A DNA stretch of 7,175 nucleotides from an uncultured Oscillibacter sp. (lineage in GTDB: Bacteria; Bacillota; Clostridia; Oscillospirales; Oscillospiraceae): the NCBI GenBank assembly GCA_934574045.1, contig CAKTMK010000061.1:1-7175 (forward strand), read 5' to 3'. The translations under genes and the position numbers were made by a program. The notes below the pieces were generated by a model. The model was not told where the DNA came from. It saw nothing but the letters and a program-made list of their open reading frames with translations, and did no database searches. Shown piece by piece: positions 1-6,000 of this stretch (the stretch's first letter is position 1; every line of letters begins with the position of its first letter).

Positions 1-788
1 CTGTAGTTGGTGGCTCCAATGCAGCTCATGTTCAGCTGCTTGCTGAGTTCGCTGATGTAGTCGAAGTCGATACGGTACATCCAGCCAGCCACCTTAAAGG
101 CGGCAAGCATCGGCTCCGGCACCTGCCGCAGCGCCAACAGGTAGTCATTGATGTTGACGCCTGCCGCGTTTACCAGCGCCACCGGCGCGGGCGGAGCCTC
201 CACGGTGAAGGCTCGGGTCAGAATGGCGTGAAGGAGCATGGCAGCGTCCCTGCGGGTAACGATCTCATTTGAACCATCCTCCTCGCCGCAGAGTTGAAGC
301 TCCTTCCCGATGCGAATGCAGTTTTCATGATCGGGCAGCGACGCGCCGCCCACATAGAGTACGCTGTCATAAACGGGGATCTTGGCTGCGGCAAAGGCGC
401 TTTTGAGCAGCGCTCCCCGGCATAGCGGGGTATTGGGCGCGGAGAGTGCGGTTTCGTTCAGCCAGCCCTTCCGGTAGGACTGCTCCACAGCGCTTTGGCT
501 CAGATCACCCCATGAGCTGCCCTCGACCTTCATCTCATAGGCCCGGCAGAGCATCATCGCCCACCGCCGCACCGTCACCGGCGCATCCGGGGAAAAGCAT
601 CCGTTCCCCGTGCCTTGCGTGATCTCATGCTCCGCAAGATACATCACGCTCTCATAGCAGTCCGCAGTCTCCGACACGTCCTGAAATGCACCGGATGCCG
701 CCAATGCAAGAACCGTCAGCGCCAGCAAAAACGCGGTACAGCATATGCCTGCGGCTTCCTCGACTTCCTGTTCACATACAATCTGCAT
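1..788 (-). CDS. Secreted three-SLH surface protein, partial (C-terminus beyond left edge)
   Basis: 262 codons are visible and the frame is still open at the window edge. Residues 19-34 form a hydrophobic signal-peptide core (AFLLALTVLALAASGA) with a plausible S-x-A cleavage before F35. SLH repeat 1 spans about 35-84 (FQDVS, YLAEHEITQGTGNG, CFSPDAPVT, WAMMLCRAY). Repeat 2 spans about 93-140 and repeat 3 about 150-196; both are degenerate. SLH domains bind pyruvylated secondary cell-wall polymer, so a cell-surface location is expected. A Pro/Ala linker (198-203) leads into a new domain that is cut off. Its visible part (FDYISELSKQLNMSCIGATN) resembles, from memory, the lead-in to secreted zinc metallopeptidase domains; this is weak inference. 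I chose the ATG at 788 because GAAGGGG lies 8 bases upstream and a stop precedes it in frame. The first 18 residues are acidic and Cys-rich, which is abnormal for a signal peptide, so the 5' end may be chimeric or frameshifted. Confidence 0.85.
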   Translation of the reverse strand, partial: MQIVCEQEVEEAAGICCTAFLLALTVLALAASGAFQDVSETADCYESVMYLAEHEITQGTGNGCFSPDAPVTVRRWAMMLCRAYEMKVEGSSWGDLSQSAVEQSYRKGWLNETALSAPNTPLCRGALLKSAFAAAKIPVYDSVLYVGGASLPDHENCIRIGKELQLCGEEDGSNEIVTRRDAAMLLHAILTRAFTVEAPPAPVALVNAAGVNINDYLLALRQVPEPMLAAFKVAGWMYRIDFDYISELSKQLNMSCIGATNY

Positions 789-1010
789 TGACTATGCCCC
801 TTCGCTCCACCCCCATTACAGGGGCTTCATCACTACTACGGGCTCCTGCCCCGTGGATAAGCAGGTCATTTCCTACCTGCGCGGACGGGAGTGTCATCCC
901 TTTTACATTTCCATGTGCCCGTCCACGGTTCCTTTGTTCCCTACGCTTTTGTTTCCCCGGACGGTCAAGCTGTCGTGCCGCTTCCAGCGGTATTCGTTTC
1001 CGGCGCGGAT
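789..1010 (-). mobile_element. Group II intron remnant (internal domains only)
   Basis: Read on the minus strand, this non-coding stretch carries landmarks of a bacterial group II intron. A GGGGAAACAAAAGCG block at about 960-946 resembles the A-rich, GNRA-like part of domain I/II. The short stems 919-924/959-964 (CCGTCC/GGACGG) and 861-866/875-880 (GCAGGT/ACCTGC) follow. A domain-III-like segment with the conserved CGTAGTAGT internal loop and a CCCC/GGGG stem lies at about 848-797. The same order of blocks occurs before the ORF in the lactococcal Ll.LtrB intron, which I compared from memory. I see neither the 5' GUGCG end nor domains V/VI, and no reverse-transcriptase ORF follows, so only an interior fragment survives. 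Intron sequence may continue to about 740, into the reading frame of the SLH gene. The piece lies between a truncated sigma gene and that SLH gene, on the same strand. A covariance-model search would settle the call. Confidence 0.6.
797..803 (-). promoter_or_regulatory. Candidate Shine-Dalgarno for the SLH gene start at 788
   Basis: GAAGGGG read on the minus strand, with 8 bases to the ATG at 788-786. It decides the start used here. It sits within the domain-III-like part of the intron remnant, so it may be intron sequence used by chance as a ribosome site. A competing frame with GTG at 775-773 gives a basic N-terminus (NRKSRKPQAYAVP), more typical of a signal peptide, but has no well-placed Shine-Dalgarno and needs a +1 base to reach the signal-peptide core. 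Confidence 0.4.
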
Positions 1011-1118
1011 ATGGTAGGAAAGATTGTGGCAGACCTTTTCGTATTTTATGTCCAGCTCCCGTATGCCCTGTTCTGAACGCCCAAAAAACATTTCAATGAT
1101 TTTTTCATCTTCTATCAT
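1011..1118 (-). pseudogene. Truncated ECF-like sigma-70 factor (first 36 codons)
   Basis: The ATG at 1118-1116 starts MIEDEKIIEMFFGRSEQGIR and continues with a KYEKVCHNLSYH stretch. This is the N-terminus typical of clostridial ECF-like sigma factors, just before the region-2 QDAEECVNDAY motif that should follow. Family members are usually about 170-190 residues. Here the similarity stops after residue 36 and the frame runs on through intron-derived sequence to a stop at 903, so regions 2 and 4 (core binding, promoter recognition) are absent and no functional sigma factor can be made. A textbook ribosome site, AAAGGAGG at 1133-1126, sits 7 bases from the ATG; a GTG codon lies just upstream at 1121. 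The promoter and 5' leader also look intact, so the remnant may still be transcribed. The family is recognised from the N-terminus only, which limits certainty about the subfamily. Confidence 0.7.
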
Positions 1119-1125
1119 CACACCG

Positions 1126-1133
1126 CCTCCTTT
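1126..1133 (-). promoter_or_regulatory. Strong Shine-Dalgarno of the sigma remnant
   Basis: AAAGGAGG on the minus strand, 7 bases before the ATG at 1118. It favours this ATG over the GTG at 1121 and shows that the translation signal of the truncated gene is undamaged. Confidence 0.75.
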
Positions 1134-1147
1134 CCGGCTTCACCTAT

Positions 1148-1175
1148 ATACTACGGTTTCAGCGGCGAATACTAC
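1148..1175 (-). promoter_or_regulatory. GTAGTAT direct repeats, possible ECF-type promoter or binding site
   Basis: GTAGTAT occurs at 1175-1169 and 1154-1148 on the minus strand, 21 bp apart, which is two helical turns. Alternatively TGTAGT (1176-1171) and CGTAGT (1155-1150) with a 15-base spacer could be the -35 and -10 of an ECF-type autoregulatory promoter, as many ECF genes have. It lies between the sigma-A-type -10 and the ribosome site of the sigma remnant. Function is inferred from position only. Confidence 0.3.
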
Positions 1176-1201
1176 ATCTAATCCGAAACTTTTTCAAAAA
1201 A

Positions 1202-1235
1202 ATTATAGCACATCTTTTTGAATAGGGTGTGTCAA
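1202..1235 (-). promoter_or_regulatory. Sigma-A-type extended -10 promoter of the sigma remnant
   Basis: A perfect TATAAT lies at 1207-1202 preceded by TGC, giving the extended -10 form TGnTATAAT. A perfect TTGACA is present at 1235-1230, but the spacer is 22 bases, too long for a standard pair; the extended -10 may compensate, or the TTGACA may be fortuitous. Transcription would run through the sigma remnant and intron fragment toward the SLH gene at 788, with no obvious terminator between. Confidence 0.6.
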
Positions 1236-1472
1236 GTTGCCGGAATGTTTCTTTGCCGCTTTGCTGGCGGCGTTCCTCCGTTCTTCGCTGTATGGGGCGG
1301 TCAGACGGAAAGAGAAAAGCCGACCTCCACGCCGCTGCTCCTCCTTTTCAACCCGCAAATGCCCGCGGCGGTCTGCGGTTTGAGGAAGCGGAGAACAGAA
1401 AACGAACGCATCCGGACGGAAGCCGCCCTGCATTTCATGATAGATCCGGGCCGATCACTTCTGTTGACAGAC
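1236..1472. other. Stretch with no supported gene
   Basis: About 240 bases, extended to about 375 if 1473-1610 is included, hold no recognised gene. Open frames cross the stretch on both strands, but none has a ribosome site or a recognisable family. The minus-frame peptide 1433-1203 starts without a Shine-Dalgarno and overlaps the sigma promoter. No convincing RNA gene or repeat was seen. Confidence 0.5.
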
Positions 1473-1506
1473 AAGGAGGGAGCATCGCAAACGATGCTCC
1501 CTCCTT
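1473..1506 (-). terminator. Perfect 15-bp hairpin, terminator of the hemerythrin gene
   Basis: Positions 1473-1487 and 1492-1506 are exact inverted complements (AAGGAGGGAGCATCG on the plus strand) with a 4-base loop at 1488-1491. It lies about 105 bases past the hemerythrin stop. On the minus strand it is preceded by A residues and followed by only a short T-poor tail; on the plus strand it ends in TTTT. It could act in both directions, but no plus-strand gene approaches it. Stem strength makes terminator the best call. Confidence 0.7.
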
Positions 1507-1610
1507 TTGTGACGTCCAGTTTCCCCGCTCCCCTGCCTTGCTTTCGGGAATGGAAGAGATCTCCGGAAGCAGAACGCGCAGAAGCCGTCGGCCCGCGCGC
1601 GTTCATCCGC

Positions 1611-2015
1611 TCACTTTCCGGACTGGATGTGCCGCGCCACCTTGACGTCCTCTTTCTTGATGTGATTGACCAGCCAGTTGCCAAGCTGCTGGTTGATCTC
1701 GCCCACGAGCTGGATCGTGGGGCCTTCCGCCTTCAGCTTCGCGGAGAGCTGACTCACCGTTTTGACAAATCCCTCGTGCAGCTTCTTATGCGCCGCGTAG
1801 TCGGGATAATGGGACTGGAGCTGCAGCGTCTCCTCATGCTGGAAATGGGTCCTGGTATACTGCTCCAGAAAATCCAGCGTGCGGCTCAGCTCGCTTCTTC
1901 CCTTGCCCACGGAGCAGGCCGCAAGCAGATCGTTCAGCGCCCGGATCAGCTCCTGATGCTCCCGGTCGATCTGCGCATTTCCGGTCTCCAGATCCTTCGT
2001 CCATGTAAAGGCCAT
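1611..2015 (-). CDS. Single-domain bacterial hemerythrin
   Basis: 134 residues, the usual length for a stand-alone bacteriohemerythrin. The protein folds as a cytoplasmic four-helix bundle with a non-heme di-iron site that binds O2; proposed roles are oxygen sensing, storage or scavenging and iron handling. All seven expected ligands are visible: H20 (IDREHQEL), H57 and E61 (HFQHE), H76 and H80 (HKKLH), H118 and D123 (HIKKED). The N-terminal FTWTKDLETGNAQID is also characteristic. The ATG at 2015 is chosen because the conserved N-terminus begins there and GAGGCGG (2028-2022) lies 6 bases upstream; an in-frame ATG five codons earlier would add only MRRSV and is less well placed. The gene has its own promoter (2119-2091) and a downstream hairpin (1506-1473), so it appears monocistronic. 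There is no signal peptide or fused signalling domain. In a presumably strict anaerobe, oxygen protection is a reasonable but unproven role. Confidence 0.95.
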   Translation of the reverse strand: MAFTWTKDLETGNAQIDREHQELIRALNDLLAACSVGKGRSELSRTLDFLEQYTRTHFQHEETLQLQSHYPDYAAHKKLHEGFVKTVSQLSAKLKAEGPTIQLVGEINQQLGNWLVNHIKKEDVKVARHIQSGK

Positions 2016-2051
2016 TACGGACCGCCTCATTTCTTTCTGTATTCCAAGCGT

Positions 2052-2072
2052 GCCGGAGCGCGCCGCTCCGGC
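2052..2072 (-). promoter_or_regulatory. GC-rich hairpin in the hemerythrin leader
   Basis: GCCGGAGCG at 2052-2060 pairs exactly with CGCTCCGGC at 2064-2072 around a 3-base loop. It lies between the promoter and the ribosome site, about 37 bases before the start codon. There is no T-run after it on the minus strand, so it is not a standard terminator. It could stabilise the mRNA or be a protein-binding palindrome. Confidence 0.45.
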
Positions 2073-2090
2073 TCTCCGCCGGTCACCCTC

Positions 2091-2119
2091 AGTATCGTAC
2101 CTTTCGCCCCAAAAGTCAA
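2091..2119 (-). promoter_or_regulatory. Sigma-A promoter of the hemerythrin gene
   Basis: TTGACT at 2119-2114 and GATACT at 2096-2091 are separated by 17 bases. The -35 matches five of six and the -10 four of six consensus bases. The predicted start near 2084 gives a leader of about 70 bases containing the GC-rich hairpin. The TTCATAAC half-site of the neighbouring TetR promoter is not present here. Confidence 0.6.
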
Positions 2120-2189
2120 GCCCCTGCGGAGCGTTTGCCTCCGCCGCCCGCGTCCTTGACAGGCGGAGCGCGGCGGCAGTATCATATGA

Positions 2190-2213
2190 AAGGCCGCCGT
2201 TTCCGGCAGCCTT
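2190..2213 (-). terminator. Hairpin after the TetR gene, probable terminator
   Basis: A 10-bp stem (2213-2204 with 2199-2190, one T-G wobble on the minus strand) closes a GAAA tetraloop and begins 12 bases past the TetR stop. The tail after the stem is TCATATG, poor in T, so termination may be incomplete. Confidence 0.5.
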
Positions 2214-2224
2214 ATCATGCAAGA

Positions 2225-2845
2225 TTATCGCGGGCCGAAGATGGCCAGAAAGCCCGTGCGGTGATACCGGCTGAGCAGGTCGATGTACTCGGCGGCCTCC
2301 CGCCGGGTCATGCCGTGGCGGACGACCTCGAAAATGCTCTCGAACCGGGACGTGGTGACGATGTGCAGCAGCTTTTCCGTCAGCGCGTCGCCCATCCGCG
2401 CGGGGTATCCCACGGTCTCCATGTACTTGTAGGTGTACTCCACTTCGATGCGCACCAGCGCGTCCACGAAGTTGTGGAACCGCGTGCCGTAGGACGCGTC
2501 CAGCAGCAGGCGGAACTCGTCAAAATGCTCGTATATGTAGTCCACCAGCTCCGCCGTGCCGCCGTCGGCATACTCCGCCATGCGGGCCGCCTGCGCGTCC
2601 CGGTCCATGTGGTGAAAGGCCTCCTGAATTTTCAGGAAGCGCTCCGTCATTTCATTCAGCGTCGGTTCCACGATGGCGGAAAACAGCCCCTCCTTGCCGC
2701 CGAAGCGGACGTACATGGAGTTGGTGCTGGTCTCCGCCGCCGCCGCGATGACCCGCAGAGACGCGTCCGTGTAGCCCTTATCCAGGAATTCCGCCTTCGC
2801 GCAGGTCAATATCCGCTCGGAAACGTCCTCGATCTGCTTTGCCAT
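2225..2845 (-). CDS. TetR-family transcriptional regulator
   Basis: 206 residues, normal for the family. Residues about 8-55 form the TetR_N DNA-binding domain: ILTCAKAEFLDKGYTDASLR, the helix-turn-helix at about 30-48 (LRVIAAAAETSTNSMYVRF) and the usual GGKEGLF that follows. The remaining 150 residues, helical and rich in aromatic and acidic residues, are the ligand-binding and dimerisation part; it is too variable for me to name an inducer. I chose the ATG at 2845 because GGGGA (2855-2851) is 5 bases upstream and the family homology starts just after it. An in-frame ATG at 2863 would add six residues but has no Shine-Dalgarno. The gene has its own promoter, with a near-ideal palindrome at the predicted transcription start, so autorepression is likely. 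It is isolated between two hairpins and no efflux or enzyme gene is divergent from it, so its target is not evident here. Confidence 0.92.
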   Translation of the reverse strand: MAKQIEDVSERILTCAKAEFLDKGYTDASLRVIAAAAETSTNSMYVRFGGKEGLFSAIVEPTLNEMTERFLKIQEAFHHMDRDAQAARMAEYADGGTAELVDYIYEHFDEFRLLLDASYGTRFHNFVDALVRIEVEYTYKYMETVGYPARMGDALTEKLLHIVTTSRFESIFEVVRHGMTRREAAEYIDLLSRYHRTGFLAIFGPR

Positions 2846-2858
2846 ATCCGTCCCCAGA

Positions 2859-2890
2859 TTCATAACAGTGTTTCATAACGATGTTATGAA
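2859..2890. promoter_or_regulatory. Probable TetR operator: palindrome plus third half-site
   Basis: TTCATAAC (2872-2879), GAT, GTTATGAA (2883-2890) is a perfect 8-3-8 palindrome, and a further direct copy of TTCATAAC lies at 2859-2866, 13 bp away. The palindrome covers the predicted start of the TetR transcript and touches its -10. This is the size and position expected of an autoregulatory TetR-family operator. Binding is inferred, not shown. Confidence 0.7.
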
Positions 2891-2918
2891 TTATAGTTAG
2901 TGTTCTCTAATTTGCCAA
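2890..2918 (-). promoter_or_regulatory. Sigma-A promoter of the TetR gene
   Basis: TTGGCA at 2918-2913 and a perfect TATAAT at 2895-2890 are separated by exactly 17 bases. The predicted start is near 2883, inside the palindromic operator, giving a leader of about 38 bases to the ATG at 2845. Confidence 0.8.
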
Positions 2919-2940
2919 GGCCCATTTGAGAAAAAGCAGA

Positions 2941-2972
2941 AACAGCGGAGGACGCTTCCGTCCTCCGCTGTT
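2941..2972 (-). terminator. Intrinsic terminator of the giant SLH gene
   Basis: A perfect 14-bp stem (2972-2959 with 2954-2941; AACAGCGGAGGACG on either strand's 5' arm) has a 4-base loop and is followed on the minus strand by TTTCTGCTTTTTC. It starts about 37 bases after the stop codon at 3009 and separates this gene from the TetR promoter. Confidence 0.85.
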
Positions 2973-3008
2973 CGTATGTTTCCTTGTGTTCGAGCCGCTC
3001 TCAGCCGC

Positions 3009-6000
3009 TCACTTGGCGCTCCGATACAGGAACGTAACGATCTGGGCGCGGGTGCAGGTAGTGTTCGGGCTGAAACCGCCGTCCTTGGTGCCGGCGGTCA
3101 CGCCGGTTTCCACAGCCCACGCCACCGCGGCGGCGTAGTAGGCGTCCGCCGCCACGTCGGGAAAGCCCGCCCCGCCGGTCGCGGCGGGAGAACCCGCCGC
3201 GCGGTACAGGAACGTGACGCTTTGAGCGCGGGTGCAGGGCGCGTCCGGGTCAAAGCGGCCGTCCTTCGTCCCGGCAGTGATGCCGTTCTCCACGGCCCAC
3301 GCCACCGCCTTGGCGTAGTACGCGCTGTCGGAGACGTCGGCGAAGCCCGCCGCGCTCTTCGGCTCGGGAGAACCCGCCGCGCGCCACAGGAACGTGACGA
3401 TCTGGGCGCGGGTGCAGGAGCCGTTGGGATCGAACCGGCCGTCCTTAGTGCCGGAGGTGATGCCCTTCTCCGCGGCCCATGCCACCGCTCCGGCGTAATA
3501 GGCCGTGGCCGGAACGTCTGTAAAGGTCAGTACATTGTCAGTATTCACCAGCAGATACTGGGACAGGTGCTCCGTGGTGAACACGAAAGCCCCGGCCTTC
3601 GCGTCGTAGCTGCCGCCCTTGTTCTCGATGGTGCCGTCGTCCCGGATGAACCAGACGGCCAGCTTGGCCGGGTCCTCGCCGGACTTGAGGGCGTAGGGGA
3701 TGGAGACGGTCAGCCGTCCGCCGCCGAAGCCGGACTGCTTCGACGTGCCGACCACCACGTTCACGTCCACCACCGCGGCCACCTGCGCCAGAGCGCTCAC
3801 GGCGCTGCGCTGGGCATCGGTGAGGGTGGTCTGCTGGACGGAAACGGTCACGTCCTTTCCGGTCCCGATGGACTCCAGCGCCTTGGCGTCCAGTGCCACG
3901 GAGCCGGTGGGCAGGGCCACGGTCAGGCCCGCGCCGGCCTGCTCGGTCCTGCCGATAACGGAGGAGGGCAGCTTGGCGCTGTCCACGTTTTTCAGGCCGG
4001 AGACGTCCACGGTGACACTGCCGCCGTCGGAGGCCACCGACTCGATCTGCCGGTCGCTGATGCTGATGCTGGCCGTGCTGCCGGAGACGGACGCGGAAAC
4101 CGTCACCGTGCTCTTGGCGGAGGAGACGGGGACCGTGACGGAGGGCGCCGCGGCCGCTCCGCCGCCGCCACCGCCGGTGCTGACGGAGTAAAGGGTGAGC
4201 TTGCCGGTGGCCGTGTTGTAATTTTCCGTGTCGTTCGGAGTGAACACCCATGTGTAGGCGGTGTTCGCCTTGACCTCGGTGTCCGCGGGCAGCTCCTTGC
4301 CGCCCTTGTCCACCCACTTCACCGTACCCTCGGGCCACTTGTCGTTGACCGTGAGCGCCGCGTCAGAGAGCTTTTTACCGCTGGAGGTGATGGCCGTGTA
4401 CTTCGGGTTCCCGGCGGGCGTGGCCTTGTTGACGGTGATCGTCACCGTGCCGTCGGCTTCGGCGTAGGTATCGCCGTCAGTTGGGGTGAATTTCCACGCC
4501 GCTTCATACGTTCCGCTGCCGACTTCGGGCTTGACCGTGCCGTCCGCCCACGTGAACGTGCCGGAAACGGTCTTGTCGCCGTCCTTCATCGTGCCGGAGA
4601 GGGTGATGGTGCTCAGGGCGCTGCCGTAGGCGATGGTGGTCCTGCTCAGCTTCGGCGCGCCGGTGGGGAGGATCTTGTTCTCGGCGGAGACATTGATCGT
4701 CAGTGTGAAGTCCTGAATATTCGTGGAGCTTACCCGCACGGTCACCTTGCCGACAGGCCCTTCCTGCTTGGTATCCACAGCTTTGATCCCGATCGTCAGC
4801 CTGCCGTCTTCGTCAACAGCCGCCTGCCGGGATGCGTCGTGATAAGCGCCGATGTCAACTCCCGTCACCTGATACGTCACCTTGCCGTATTCCATCGGGC
4901 TGGTCAGCGCAGGCAGCAGCGCGGAGAGATCCAGCGTGCGGGTGTGGGTCAGGCCGTTGACGACGGTGAGCGTACCGGGCTTCGTCACCGCGGGAGCGTC
5001 GGCCTGCGTGATGGAGGCGCTGACAGGCTGGGGCCAGCTCTGGTCGCAGTCGTCCCAGGTCTTATAGCCGCCGCCGAGAACGTAATTCTTGTTCAGCAGC
5101 GTGATCGTGTAGGCGATCTTCTTGTTATCGCCCATGTCTGGAGTGAGATAGTGCGCGTCGGACACGGTATAGTCCGTACCCTCGGTCAGGGTGATCGTCC
5201 TTGTCTCGTTCCCGTTGGTGCTCCTGAACTCGGAGGTCACGAAGCTGCCGGACAGATCGGTCGTGCCGTCATACTGCTTTGTTGCAGTAAGAGTCTGCGT
5301 CGGGCGGGACAGCATATACTCAATGACTTCCCAGTTCGCCGTCTTTGTGCCGGTATAGTTTGCGCCGACGCCGCTGATGGTCAGCGTGTAGTAACCGACG
5401 CCGCTGGCCGTGTTGCCGGTCACCGTATAATCCGTGCCGTATACCAGCGTCCTGCCGCCGCAGGTCACGGTGAAATCCACATCAGGCACCGCGATAGTCT
5501 CCGCGCTAAAGGGATCAAAGGTGACCTGATTGGGTTTGGTGAACTTGATCTCCGCGTCCGCCAGATCGGCCTGCTTGACGGTGATCTTAAAGTTTTTCAG
5601 GACCGTCTGCCAGCAGTAAGCGCCGTCGCTCTCCTTTCCGATGGCCACGCAGATCACATCATACGTTTTGCCGATCTTCATCTCGGCCCAGCCCGCTTTT
5701 TCACTGCCGTCCGTCGAGACGTCGTAGCTGTAAGCGCCGCTCTTGGGCCACAGATCGCCGGTGTCCGTCAGCTCCGCCGCGGTGCCGTCCTCCTTCACGA
5801 CATACCACTTAAATTGTACTCTTCCGATCTCGTCATCGCCGGTGGTCAGGGAGACCGGGAAGGGCAAGGTGGTCTGGCCGAAGGGGATCACAGCGGTCCT
5901 GTCCATGCTCGGGACCGTGATCTTCGCATTCTTAACGGTATAAGTCTGGGTCACGCCCTCCAGCGTCTCGGTGGGATCTACGGTGATATTGCCATTCATC

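Noticed and set aside
686..1099. Plus-strand frames over the intron/SLH junction
   Set aside because: They are antisense to the SLH signal peptide and intron RNA blocks and lack ribosome sites.
1203..1433. Minus-strand frame of 76 codons
   Set aside because: No Shine-Dalgarno, no recognised family, and its end overlaps the -10 of the sigma promoter.
1218..2159. Long plus-strand frame of 313 codons
   Set aside because: It is antisense to the hemerythrin gene, whose seven iron ligands prove the minus strand codes. It has no ribosome site and its composition is that of a shadow frame.
2156..2185. Plus-strand TTGACA, 18 bases, TATCAT promoter-like pair
   Set aside because: It would fire straight into the hairpin at 2190-2213 and then antisense to the TetR gene. 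With no plus-strand gene or other support it may be chance; RNA reads could revive it.
2135..2878. Plus-strand frame of 247 codons
   Set aside because: Antisense to the TetR gene, crosses its promoter and operator, and matches no family.
3012..3524. CRISPR-like array suggested by regular spacing
   Set aside because: The 180-bp period encodes SLH domains in one continuous reading frame, without short palindromic repeats or unique spacers.
3538..4338. Minus-strand 266-codon Arg/Gly/His-rich frame
   Set aside because: Out-of-frame reading of the giant SLH gene; the composition is an artefact of GC-rich repetitive sequence.
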